A stretch of 40,131 nt of DNA from Dehalococcoidia bacterium (GTDB taxonomy: Bacteria; Chloroflexota; Dehalococcoidia; Lucifugimonadales; UBA6952). This document shows positions 28,160 through 37,015 of this stretch, piece after piece. Position 1 is the stretch's first letter. Every line of letters begins with the position of its first letter. Both the position numbers and the translations under genes were made by a program. The stretch is taken from assembly GCA_022450525.1 (NCBI GenBank), contig JAKUQA010000014.1, forward strand, positions 1-40,131. The letters are read 5' to 3'. Under the pieces are notes generated by a model, which searched no databases, was not told the origin of the DNA, and worked only from the letters and a program-made list of their open reading frames with translations.

Positions 28160-28666
28160 TTATGACTCCTCAGTTTTATCAGTAAATGCATTTTCAAGAA
28201 CATTATCAATAATATCTTTATGTGTATTTTCATCAAGAGATCGTTGGATAATTTGTTCAGCAGCAGAAACTGCCAAACCACCAAAGTTTGAACGAAGCTC
28301 ATCCATTGCTGAATCACGCTCGCGTTCAATATCATTTTTAGCTTTTACTAAAAATTCTTCAGCTTCTTTCTTTGATTTTTCTCGTTCTTGATCACTAAGT
28401 TTTTCAGCAGCAGAACGAGCATCTTCAATAATTGATTGCCCTTGTTTCCTAGCTTCAACAAGCTGATCGTCTAGTTGAGCTTGTTGTTGTGCACTTTCTT
28501 CACGAACTTTATCTGCTAACTCCAAACTATCTTTTATATTTGATGATCGCTCATCAAGTATTTTCAAAATTGGTTTGTAAGCAAATTTAGTTAAAACTAT
28601 CAGCAAGATAGTGAAGTTTAACAAATAAGCTATTAAACTTGGCCAGTGAAAACCTAAAGCTTCCAT
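28160..28666 (-). CDS. atpF: ATP synthase Fo subunit b
   Basis: Peripheral stalk, 168 aa. One N-terminal membrane helix (8-27, IAYLLNFTILLIVLTKFAYK) is followed by a long charged coiled coil (LDERSSNIKDSLELADKV and onward) ending in a short delta-binding helix. A single b gene is present; no b' paralogue is in the operon, so the stalk should be a homodimer. It lies 43 nt after atpE. Confidence 0.96.
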   Translation of the reverse strand: MEALGFHWPSLIAYLLNFTILLIVLTKFAYKPILKILDERSSNIKDSLELADKVREESAQQQAQLDDQLVEARKQGQSIIEDARSAAEKLSDQEREKSKKEAEEFLVKAKNDIERERDSAMDELRSNFGGLAVSAAEQIIQRSLDENTHKDIIDNVLENAFTDKTEES

Positions 28667-28709
28667 AAGTTACTCCAGTATTCTTTATTAATAAAACTAT
28701 GCTTATGAA

Positions 28710-28997
<288 letters not shown>

Positions 28998-29008
28998 TCA
29001 CACTATTT

Positions 29009-30010
29009 TCAATGGTCTTCACCCTCATCATGATGAGGCTCGATAGCCATTGTTACGAAAACTAAAGTTAATGCAGAGAAAATCAAAGACTGTATTACCC
29101 CTACGAGTAATTCAAGACCATAGAACGGTAATGAAAACGCAAAAGGAATTAGGAACGATGTCATAAGCAATAATATTTCTCCAGCTGTCATATTTCCGAA
29201 TAAACGGAATGTAAAACTGACGAGTCTTATAAATTCACTGAGTAGTTCTAAAATACCAACAAAGAAATCAACGATACCTTCGAATATTTTACCTTTCAAA
29301 AGAGCACCAAAACGGAAAAATTTACCAAAATAGCCAAAACCTAACGTTTTAATACCCCAATATTCAACAAAAATAAATGAAACTATAGCTAAAGCCAAAG
29401 GCATATTGAGATCTGTGCCAGCTGGCCTCAGAAAATGGCCTGTAATATGCCCCTCTGAATCGAATGTTGAAAGGCTTTGATATATTGGAATCAAACCTAA
29501 CCAAGCATTTACTAATACAAACAAAAATATCGTAGCAAAAAGAGGGAAGAATTTTTTTGCATTATCCCCTACTACTCCTTCAGCAAATCCATACAAAGCA
29601 GATATAATTGACTCAATAATATTGTAAAAGCCTTTAGGTTCACGATCGGATCTACCGCCTCTTGCACCTAAAACTAATACAAGAATTAAAATTAATGTAG
29701 CTATCCATGAAGATATTAAGGTATTTGTAATGACAAAATGATTTGGTGGCAACCCATGATGACCATCTTTTTCGTGGGCTCCATGTCCATCAGATTCTTT
29801 TGAATGATCGTCATGTGAATCTCCGTGGGCATCAGAAGTGAAAGGATCATATATCAGTTGTGGAGGTAAGTGAACTTCAGGTTTTTTTAAAAAGGGATTA
29901 CTATCAGTAAACTTTGAACCGATGGCACCAACAATAAAACCAACAACAAATAGTGCTAGCAGCGCTACTCCAAAACCATAAACTAAACTCTTATTCAAGC
30001 TCAATTGCAC
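29009..30010 (-). CDS. atpB: ATP synthase Fo subunit a, with a His-rich external segment
   Basis: The ion-channel stator subunit, 333 aa. After a first membrane helix (9-30) there is an external segment rich in His and Asp: residues 62-91 hold eight histidines (for example AHGDSHDDHSKESDGHGAH). Later helices include LVNAWLGLIPI and, near the end, the channel region FTFRLFGNMTAGEILLL with the essential Arg. A further His/Glu tail EPHHDEGEDH closes the protein. The start is GTG with AAAGGA 4 nt upstream. Usual a subunits are 220-290 aa; the His-rich part accounts for most of the extra length and could bind metal or buffer protons, which is inference. Confidence 0.95.
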   Translation of the reverse strand: MQLSLNKSLVYGFGVALLALFVVGFIVGAIGSKFTDSNPFLKKPEVHLPPQLIYDPFTSDAHGDSHDDHSKESDGHGAHEKDGHHGLPPNHFVITNTLISSWIATLILILVLVLGARGGRSDREPKGFYNIIESIISALYGFAEGVVGDNAKKFFPLFATIFLFVLVNAWLGLIPIYQSLSTFDSEGHITGHFLRPAGTDLNMPLALAIVSFIFVEYWGIKTLGFGYFGKFFRFGALLKGKIFEGIVDFFVGILELLSEFIRLVSFTFRLFGNMTAGEILLLMTSFLIPFAFSLPFYGLELLVGVIQSLIFSALTLVFVTMAIEPHHDEGEDH

Positions 30011-30040
30011 TTATTCCTTTCAAATCAGGACCGTTAAAAT

Positions 30041-30250
30041 CTATAAGCCTGAAAAGATAGACTTTAACATTTTGTAGGTACCGTATGAAGCAATTGCCAA
30101 ACCAAAAAACGTTCCAAATACCATTAAAAATGGACCTGTATGAAATTTTTGATCTAGCCACATACCAGCGAAAGCACCCAATAAGATGCTTATGGCAACA
30201 TACCAACCTAGCCCCATAATCCTTGCTGTTAACAACAAGTTATCTCTCAT
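30041..30250 (-). CDS. atpZ: AtpZ/AtpI-family accessory membrane protein
   Basis: A 69-aa protein with two membrane helices. AISILLGAFAGMWLDQKFHT and PFLMVFGTFFGLAIASYGTY fit the AtpZ/F1Fo-gene-1 family, whose members are small, lie in front of atpB and have been linked to ring assembly or cation transport. The frame can extend to a TTG at 30286, but ATG 30250 (MRDNLLLTARIMGLGW) is more natural, with GAGG about 12 nt upstream. A separate atpI is not seen. Confidence 0.8.
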   Translation of the reverse strand: MRDNLLLTARIMGLGWYVAISILLGAFAGMWLDQKFHTGPFLMVFGTFFGLAIASYGTYKMLKSIFSGL

Positions 30251-30304
30251 AGTTTCACAAAACCTCGTGAAGTTTATCACAAGCAATAGACAGGGTCAAT
30301 CACC

Positions 30305-30868
30305 CTATTGCTTATTATCTGAGTTCCCTAAACCTTCCATGTCTAAACCATTAATAAATTCAGAAAAAGCAGACATTCCATTTAACTCATCAGAAGATAA
30401 ATCTTTAGCATTTGGAGATTCAGTAGGACCCTCATTTTTGGTGGTTTTATTAAGAGGGTTTCCTTCTTCATCCAAGAATACTCCAGCCTTTTCTAAGACT
30501 TTGTCTGCAACATATATAGGAACTTCTGCACGAACAGCTATTGCTATAGCATCACTTGGTCGTGCATCTAATTCCAATAATTTTCCTTTTGAATTAAAAA
30601 CCAATTGAGCAAAGAAAGTTTCATCTTCTAAATCAGTAACATTTATACATTGTAATTCCCCATTAAATAAATCAATCATTGATTTCATTAAATCATGGGT
30701 TAATGGTCGAGGAACTGAAACACCTTGAAGTTTAACAGCTATAGAATCTGCCTCAGCAGAGCCGATCCAGATAGGAATAGATTTACCAGAAGTCTTATCT
30801 TTCAAAATAACAACCCGCTGATAATTAACTAAGCTAACCCTAATACTATCGACATTCACTTCATGCAT
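30305..30868 (-). CDS. Bifunctional nuclease (BFN) domain protein, DUF151
   Basis: A 187-aa protein of the DUF151/BFN family. The N-terminal 135 residues carry VVILKDKTSGKSIPIWIG (19-36), AEADSIAVKLQGVSVPRPLT, and LDARPSDAIAIAVRAEVPIYV near 105, which are the family signature. The last 50 residues are polar and probably disordered. Plant and bacterial members have been reported with nuclease activity, but the role in most bacteria is unknown. It is read in the same direction as the atp genes, 54 nt before atpZ, with the only clear promoter upstream of it, so it may be the first gene of the ATP synthase transcript. Confidence 0.87.
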   Translation of the reverse strand: MHEVNVDSIRVSLVNYQRVVILKDKTSGKSIPIWIGSAEADSIAVKLQGVSVPRPLTHDLMKSMIDLFNGELQCINVTDLEDETFFAQLVFNSKGKLLELDARPSDAIAIAVRAEVPIYVADKVLEKAGVFLDEEGNPLNKTTKNEGPTESPNAKDLSSDELNGMSAFSEFINGLDMEGLGNSDNKQ

Positions 30869-30908
30869 TTCTAAGCAACCTAAAAATTGGTTGAAACTAA
30901 CTAATAAA

Positions 30909-30938
30909 ATTATCCATTTTTGCTTATTAACATGTCAA
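30909..30938 (-). promoter_or_regulatory. Promoter for the BFN gene and probably the atp operon
   Basis: TTGACA (30938-30933), an 18-bp spacer and GATAAT (30914-30909) on the minus strand. The start would be near 30902, giving a leader of about 34 nt. No other convincing promoter lies between this and atpB. Confidence 0.55.
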
Positions 30939-31022
30939 TATACAAAAAGAGCATATTATAGGAAATTAAATCAATATAATCACTATTAGTCTGAAATTAA
31001 AATAACTTATGCCCTATAAATG

Positions 31023-31055
31023 AAGTAATTTGATTTGATTTATATCAAATTACTT
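31023..31055 (-). terminator. Hairpin at the pyrF 3' end, stop codon in its loop
   Basis: A perfect 12-bp inverted repeat, AAGTAATTTGAT and ATCAAATTACTT, with a 9-nt loop. Read on the minus strand the first arm covers the last pyrF codons and the TAA lies in the loop. No U-tract follows. It resembles the hairpin at 4275-4318, whose arms also begin AAGTAAT. Likely marks the 3' end of the pyr operon transcript. Confidence 0.6.
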
Positions 31056-31870
31056 ACAATTTGTTGTATTTCCAAACGAAGATTTTCTGCTTTTTCGCGA
31101 GCAATGTCAGGAAAATTTTTCTCTGATGAAGAGTATAAAATACCGCGAGAAGAATTAATAATTGAACGATTAGTTAAAGTATTTACACTTGCTTCAAGTG
31201 ATTCTTTTAGTGCTCCAGATTGTGAACCAACACCTGGAATTAAGATAGGACATTCTGGTGCTAAATTACGTGCGACAGCTAGTTCGTCTGGATATGTAGC
31301 TCCAACTACCAATCCAAGATTATTATTATTATCCCACTTAATTATTTCTTGGATCATGTATTCATAAAAATGCAATGAATCACCTGAAGAACCATTGACT
31401 AGGACCCTTAGATCTTGAAAAATTTTACCATCTGGATTAGAGGATTTCACCCATGCAAAAACACCCCTATCCTCATAAGAAGTAAATGGTTGTACAGAAT
31501 CATATCCAGCAAATGGATTTATAGTAATCGCATCAAAATCCCAAAAATTAAACAAAGCATCAGCATACGCTTTTGCAGTATGACCAATATCTCCTCTTTT
31601 TGCATCTCCGATAATAATAATGTCATTATTTACAGATTTAATATGATCAACAGTTTTCTCTAGGGCACGAAGACCGTCAATACCTTCAGATTCATAAAAG
31701 GCGAAATTAGGCTTATAAGCGCATACTAAATCGAAAGTATTATCAATAATTAATCGATTAAATTGAAAAATATCATCTATAGGCATACTTTCTTGAATTG
31801 GATCCAAACCAATGCAAAGTAAACTGTTATTTGTATCTATTATTTTGTCTAACTTGTCATAAAATTTCAA
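31040..31870 (-). CDS. pyrF: Orotidine 5'-phosphate decarboxylase, type 2 (archaeal/mycobacterial-like)
   Basis: It converts OMP to UMP, the last step of UMP synthesis. The 276-aa length and motifs SLLCIGLDP (16-24), DAKRGDIGHTAKAYA (89-103, with catalytic K91) and ITINPFAGYDSVQPF belong to the longer type 2 family. A frame upstream reaches TTG at 31894, but TTG at 31870 (MKFYDKLDKI) has GAAGAG 7 nt before it and gives the family N-terminus. It is the last gene of the operon, 36 nt after carB. The pathway genes pyrD and pyrE are not in the window. Confidence 0.92.
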   Translation of the reverse strand: MKFYDKLDKIIDTNNSLLCIGLDPIQESMPIDDIFQFNRLIIDNTFDLVCAYKPNFAFYESEGIDGLRALEKTVDHIKSVNNDIIIIGDAKRGDIGHTAKAYADALFNFWDFDAITINPFAGYDSVQPFTSYEDRGVFAWVKSSNPDGKIFQDLRVLVNGSSGDSLHFYEYMIQEIIKWDNNNNLGLVVGATYPDELAVARNLAPECPILIPGVGSQSGALKESLEASVNTLTNRSIINSSRGILYSSSEKNFPDIAREKAENLRLEIQQIVSNLI

Positions 31871-31906
31871 AACGATTCTCTTCCAACAGTACAATAGTAG
31901 CTTTTT

Positions 31907-34900
31907 CTATAACAAAAACTTAGGAACATCAATATATGGATAATAATTATTATGCTCAGGAACATCTTTAATATAATCTTCAGAAGATTTTACATTATAG
32001 TTTTGATAATCACTAAATAAATTTTCTATTGCTGCTCTGGCAGTATCTAAAGAAGTAAAACAAGGTATACGTCGTTCAACAGCATTTCTTCTGATTTCAA
32101 ATCCATCTCGTATTACAGATGTTAGACTTGACTCTGTATTAATTACAACATCTACAGTTCCATCTTGAATTACATCAACAACATTAGGATGTCCCTCTGC
32201 TATACGTTTAGTAATCATTTTTACATTCAAACCTAATGCCTCAATCATTGCTCCTGTACCTTCAGTTGCATATAAATCACAACCAAACTCAGCTAATTTT
32301 TTCATTAAATCAATTGCATCTGGTTTATCTCTATCAGATATACTGACTAATATAGAATTATTCGCTTGTATTGAATAACCTCCTGCCAGTAATGCTTTTG
32401 AAATTGCGGAAGGAATATCGTAATCAATTCCCATAACTTCGCCTGTAGATTTCATTTCAGGACCCAGATATGTATCAACTCCTGCTAATTTTGACATTGA
32501 AAATACTGGAGCTTTGACCCCATATAAACCATTATGAGCATGCAAACCTGAAGTATATCCCATATCTGATAACTTTTTCCCTAGCATAATTTTTGTAGCT
32601 AAAGAAACCATTGGAATATCTGTTATTTTGGACATAAAAGGAACTGTTCGACTGGATCTTGGATTAGCTTCAATAATATATACAACAGGTTTTTTTTCGG
32701 ATTGTTGATCATGTTCAATAACAAATTGTATATTAATCAAACCCTGAGTTTTTAAGCCCAATGCAATTTTCATAGTGTATTCAGTAATAACTTTAATAGT
32801 ATCTGGATCTAAAGTTATTCCAGGGTAAACTGCCATAGAATCACCGCTATGAACACCTGCGCGCTCAATGTGTTCCATAATTCCAGGTATTAACACATCG
32901 GTACCATCACATATGGCATCAACTTCTACTTCTCTTCCTGAAACATATTTATCAATTAATACATTATTTGTGGCTCCAACTTTTGTAGCTTCAGTAAGAT
33001 AGCGAATTAATTCTGTAGGTGTTTGTACAACTTCCATAGCTCGTCCTCCTAAAACATAACTTGGACGAACTAATACTGGATATCCAATATTTTCTGCAAT
33101 TTTTATACCGTCTTCCACACTAGAAACTACAGCCCCCGCAGGTTGAGGGATATCTAAGGAATGAAGAAAACGCTCAAATTTTTCACGATCAGCCGCAATG
33201 TCTATTGCCTCAGCAGATGATCCCAAAATTGGTAATTGATGTCTACCTAGACTTTGCGAAATATTAATAGCTGTTTGACCTCCAAATTGTACTACACAAG
33301 GAGGAATACTTGATTTATCTGTTGCAACAGTTTCATTATCAATAATATCTAAAATACTTTCTTCATCAAGAGGTTCAAAATATAAACGGTTACTAGTGTC
33401 GAAATCTGTTGAAACGGTCTCAGGATTAGAATTCACAATAATACTAGCAGTACCTTCCTCTTGCAATGCCCATGCAGCATGAACGCTACAGTAATCAAAT
33501 TCAATTCCTTGACCTATTCTTATTGGGCCACTACCTATTACTAAAGCTTTTTTACCTTCAAGAGGTTCTGCTTCATTTTCTTGCTCGTATGTACTATAAA
33601 AGTATGGAGTTTCCGCTTCGAATTCTGCAGCACATGTATCTACCATTTTATATACTGGAGTTATACCCATCTCTTTTCTTTGTTGTCGAATTTGACTAAT
33701 TAATCGATCTGTTAAGGTTGCAATTTGATCATCTGAAAATCCCATTTTTTTTGCTTTTTTTAATAAATCATAATCAAGTGGTTCAGATAATAGTTTTCTT
33801 TCCATATCGACAATTAATTTACAAGAATTAATAAACCAAGGATCAATACCAGTTATTAAACATAGTTCTTCAACTGAAAGATTTTTGCGCAAAGCTGAAA
33901 ATAATGCCCACAAACGATTATCGTTTGAATAGAGTGGAAGGTCTTCAATAGAAAAATCTTCTTGTTTCCATTCGGAACTTTCCCATAAAAGAGAACGTCC
34001 ACTAATTTCAAGAGAACGAATAGCTTTTTGTAAAGCTGCAGTAAATGTCCTATCAACTGCCATTACTTCGCCAGTTGCTTTCATTTGTATTCCCAGATTT
34101 CTATCCCCAGTTGGAAATTTATCAAATGGCCATCTGGGAATTTTTACTACGCAGTAATCAAGTGCAGGTTCAAACGCTGCAGATGTTTTTCCTGTAATTG
34201 GATTATTAATTTCATCAAGAGTTTTCCCAATTGCCACCTTTGATGCTACTCTTGCTATAGGATATCCTGTAGCTTTACTAGCAAGAGCTGAACTTCGACT
34301 AACACGTGGATTTACCTCAATAACGTAATATTCTGATTCATAATTTGACACATCTATATTTTTGGGTTGTGTCATAGGATTTGGCCTCAACGCATACTGA
34401 ACATTACAACCGCCTTGTATACCTAAACTCTTTATTATATTTTGGCTAGCTGAACGTAACATTTGATATTCTTTATCAGACAAAGTTTGACTTGGTGCAA
34501 CAACGATACTGTCACCCGTATGTACTCCCATTGGATCCATATTTTCCATTACACAAATAGTTAAACAATTATCATCTGCATCGCGCATAATTTCATACTC
34601 AAGCTCTTTCCAGCCCAAAAGGTAACTCTCAATTAGTACCTGGCTTACGGGACTGGCCTTTAATCCATCATTAATTGTTTGGTCAAAATCTTGCCAATCA
34701 TATACTACACCTCCACCTGTTCCACCAAGAGTAAATGCTGGTCTAACTACTAATGGTAAAGCCATTCCTTCAACTTTCGAACGAGCTTCTTCAATAGAAG
34801 TAATACTGACACTTGGAAGTACAGGTTCTCCGATTTCAATTAAAAGATCTCGAAATTGGTCCCTGTCTTCTGCCTTTTTGATTGTTTCAATAGGTGTTCC

Positions 34901-35248
34901 AAGTAATCGAACACCATATTTATCTAATATTCCCAAATCAGACAACTGAACTGCTAAATTTAAACCAGTTTGTCCACCCAAAGTCGGCAATAAACCATCT
35001 GGACGTTCTTTATCAATAATTTTTGTAATTACTTCAACAGTCAATGGCTCAATATATATATGGTCAGCTATACCTGTATCAGTCATAATTGTGGCAGGAT
35101 TAGAATTAATTAATATTGTTTCAACACCTTCCTCTTTTATTGATCTGCATGCCTGTGAACCTGCATAATCAAACTCCGCAGCTTGTCCGATAACTATCGG
35201 ACCAGAACCTATTATTAATACTTTTCTAATATCCTTATCTAATTCCAT
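31907..35248 (-). CDS. carB: Carbamoyl phosphate synthase, large subunit
   Basis: The 1113-aa synthetase that makes carbamoyl phosphate from bicarbonate, ATP and ammonia supplied by CarA. Two homologous halves are seen: the first opens KVLIIGSGPIVIGQAAEFDY (9-28) and the second KALVIGSGPIRIGQGIEFDY (about 565). Each contains an ATP-grasp domain (VVRPAFTLGGTGGG, LVRPSYVLGGRAMEVV), and the MGS-like allosteric domain lies at the C-terminus. The length is a little above the usual 1070, with extra polar sequence at the end. It is 63 nt behind the unknown membrane-protein gene that separates it from carA. Confidence 0.97.
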   Translation of the reverse strand: MELDKDIRKVLIIGSGPIVIGQAAEFDYAGSQACRSIKEEGVETILINSNPATIMTDTGIADHIYIEPLTVEVITKIIDKERPDGLLPTLGGQTGLNLAVQLSDLGILDKYGVRLLGTPIETIKKAEDRDQFRDLLIEIGEPVLPSVSITSIEEARSKVEGMALPLVVRPAFTLGGTGGGVVYDWQDFDQTINDGLKASPVSQVLIESYLLGWKELEYEIMRDADDNCLTICVMENMDPMGVHTGDSIVVAPSQTLSDKEYQMLRSASQNIIKSLGIQGGCNVQYALRPNPMTQPKNIDVSNYESEYYVIEVNPRVSRSSALASKATGYPIARVASKVAIGKTLDEINNPITGKTSAAFEPALDYCVVKIPRWPFDKFPTGDRNLGIQMKATGEVMAVDRTFTAALQKAIRSLEISGRSLLWESSEWKQEDFSIEDLPLYSNDNRLWALFSALRKNLSVEELCLITGIDPWFINSCKLIVDMERKLLSEPLDYDLLKKAKKMGFSDDQIATLTDRLISQIRQQRKEMGITPVYKMVDTCAAEFEAETPYFYSTYEQENEAEPLEGKKALVIGSGPIRIGQGIEFDYCSVHAAWALQEEGTASIIVNSNPETVSTDFDTSNRLYFEPLDEESILDIIDNETVATDKSSIPPCVVQFGGQTAINISQSLGRHQLPILGSSAEAIDIAADREKFERFLHSLDIPQPAGAVVSSVEDGIKIAENIGYPVLVRPSYVLGGRAMEVVQTPTELIRYLTEATKVGATNNVLIDKYVSGREVEVDAICDGTDVLIPGIMEHIERAGVHSGDSMAVYPGITLDPDTIKVITEYTMKIALGLKTQGLINIQFVIEHDQQSEKKPVVYIIEANPRSSRTVPFMSKITDIPMVSLATKIMLGKKLSDMGYTSGLHAHNGLYGVKAPVFSMSKLAGVDTYLGPEMKSTGEVMGIDYDIPSAISKALLAGGYSIQANNSILVSISDRDKPDAIDLMKKLAEFGCDLYATEGTGAMIEALGLNVKMITKRIAEGHPNVVDVIQDGTVDVVINTESSLTSVIRDGFEIRRNAVERRIPCFTSLDTARAAIENLFSDYQNYNVKSSEDYIKDVPEHNNYYPYIDVPKFLL

Positions 35249-35311
35249 CTATTTCCTTCTATAATTATTCATTTTGTAATTTGACTATCTTACATTAGTA
35301 AATTTAATGGG

Positions 35312-35902
35312 TTACATATTTGACTTGATTACGTAAAGTGCAATCCAAGATCCAATTAATAACCATGGTATAACACTCCATACCCAACGATCAGAAATAA
35401 AACCTGGTAACCAAGAACTAGAATCAGGATTAGCACTTAAATTTACCAAGTCTAGTTCTAATTCATCATCGCCATCTGCAATTTTTCGAGCAAGGTTCGA
35501 TGATTTCCTAGGTCCTGACTTCTGATTTTGTCGTAAAAAAGTCAGATATAAACTAGACCTCATACCTAATTCCTTCTCTATTTCGTTGCGTCGAATCTCA
35601 GCAATCTTTTGTCCAGCAAACATTCTTCTTAAAAGTAACCACCAACCAATTGCTAGTAGTGAAGCTACAATAGAAATTAATCCTGCACTATTAGTTGTTT
35701 GGGGTCTTGTAGGATCCATCACTGTTAATAGAAATACAATACCAACCATAGATAAACTAACTAAAACTAAGCCACTCATCCAGACCCGTTGTTGGAGTTG
35801 AGACCAATATGCATCTAATAATTCATACTCAATTAATAGAACCTGCCAACGCCCTCTAGAAGATGGATTATTTGCATTATTTTTTTCTGCTTCGTTAACC
35901 AT
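35312..35902 (-). CDS. Unknown three-helix membrane protein between carA and carB
   Basis: I do not recognise this 196-aa protein. A charged N-terminus leads to LIEYELLDAYWSQLQQRVW, then membrane helices at about 41-62 and 73-90. A cytoplasmic helical segment follows (QKIAEIRRNEIEKELGMRSS) and an acidic stretch (DGDDELELDLVNL), then a third helix at about 174-191. The two-helix hairpin flanked by amphipathic helices recalls small two-helix membrane effectors such as SLATT-type proteins, but that is only resemblance. Its ATG overlaps the carA stop by 8 nt (ATGGTTAA), so it is translated with carA, which argues for a real role in the operon. It is not a known pyrimidine permease. Confidence 0.75.
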   Translation of the reverse strand: MVNEAEKNNANNPSSRGRWQVLLIEYELLDAYWSQLQQRVWMSGLVLVSLSMVGIVFLLTVMDPTRPQTTNSAGLISIVASLLAIGWWLLLRRMFAGQKIAEIRRNEIEKELGMRSSLYLTFLRQNQKSGPRKSSNLARKIADGDDELELDLVNLSANPDSSSWLPGFISDRWVWSVIPWLLIGSWIALYVIKSNM

Positions 35903-36992
35903 TTTGTTCCTCCTTAATTTTTTCTATGAACCTATCAAATAAATATGTATTATCTAAAGGCCCTGGAGAGGCTTCAGAATGAAACTGAATACCCATCACT
36001 GGTAAATTCTTGTGTTCTATTCCTTCAACAGTTCCATCAATGAGGTTAACATGACTTACTGATAAATCATTAGGTAATGTATCTGGATCAATAGCAAACC
36101 CATGATTTTGTGAGCTTATTGTTACCTTACCACTCCTTAAATCTTTTACTGGATGATTTGCCCCATGATGACCAAATTTTAATTTAAATGTGTTTGCACC
36201 CAATGCTCTAGCTATTAACTGATTTCCAAGACATATACCAAAAATTGGTTTTACTTTGATTAACTCTTCGACAGTACTTGATAATTGATCAAGCATTGAG
36301 GGATCTCCTGGTCCTGGAGAAATTACAATACCGTCAGGATTATTTTCTAATATTTTTTCAAGTGAAGCGTCTACCGGAAAAACCTCAACCTTACATCCAC
36401 GCATAGATAAATTTTTTAAAATATTAAATTTTACCCCGCAGTCGATGACTGCAATTTTAAGATCATTCAGAGAACTGTTATCTTCTTGTTCCCAATTATA
36501 TTTAGTATCAGATGAAACAGATAAAACGTGATTTACCTCAAGATAATGCGGTTGTTTTAATAAATTTTTTAATTCTTCTTCGGGATTTGGATTATTTGTA
36601 ATACAACCCATCATAGAACCAGTAAATCTTAACTTTTTTGTCACTGCCCGTGTATCAATATCAAAAATACCAGGTATGTCATTATCCTTAAGATAAGTGT
36701 CTAAATCTAATTCGGAATCATAATGACTTGGAAATTCACAATATTCCCTAATAACATAACCTTTAACTTGTATCTGTTTAGATTGTGAATCACTACTATT
36801 GATTCCATAATTTCCAATCAAAGGATAAGTAGCTACTACAATCTGACCTGAGTAGGAAGGATCAGTCAAAATTTCTTGATAACCAGTCATACTTGTATTG
36901 AATACAACTTCTCCATATTTTGTACTTGAGAAACCAATACTATTACCTTCAAAAATTGAGCCATCTTCTAATATTAAATACGCTTTTTGCAT
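35895..36992 (-). CDS. carA: Carbamoyl phosphate synthase, small (glutaminase) subunit
   Basis: It hydrolyses glutamine and passes ammonia to CarB. The 365-aa protein has the N-terminal CarA domain (MTGYQEILTDPSYSGQIVV at 35-53) and the class I glutaminase domain with nucleophile C254 in FGICLGNQLIA and H338/E340 in QFHSEASPGP. It lies 23 nt after pyrC and overlaps the next gene by 8 nt. Confidence 0.97.
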   Translation of the reverse strand: MQKAYLILEDGSIFEGNSIGFSSTKYGEVVFNTSMTGYQEILTDPSYSGQIVVATYPLIGNYGINSSDSQSKQIQVKGYVIREYCEFPSHYDSELDLDTYLKDNDIPGIFDIDTRAVTKKLRFTGSMMGCITNNPNPEEELKNLLKQPHYLEVNHVLSVSSDTKYNWEQEDNSSLNDLKIAVIDCGVKFNILKNLSMRGCKVEVFPVDASLEKILENNPDGIVISPGPGDPSMLDQLSSTVEELIKVKPIFGICLGNQLIARALGANTFKLKFGHHGANHPVKDLRSGKVTISSQNHGFAIDPDTLPNDLSVSHVNLIDGTVEGIEHKNLPVMGIQFHSEASPGPLDNTYLFDRFIEKIKEEQNG

Positions 36993-37015
36993 TCTGTATC
37001 ACCATTCATCATTTA

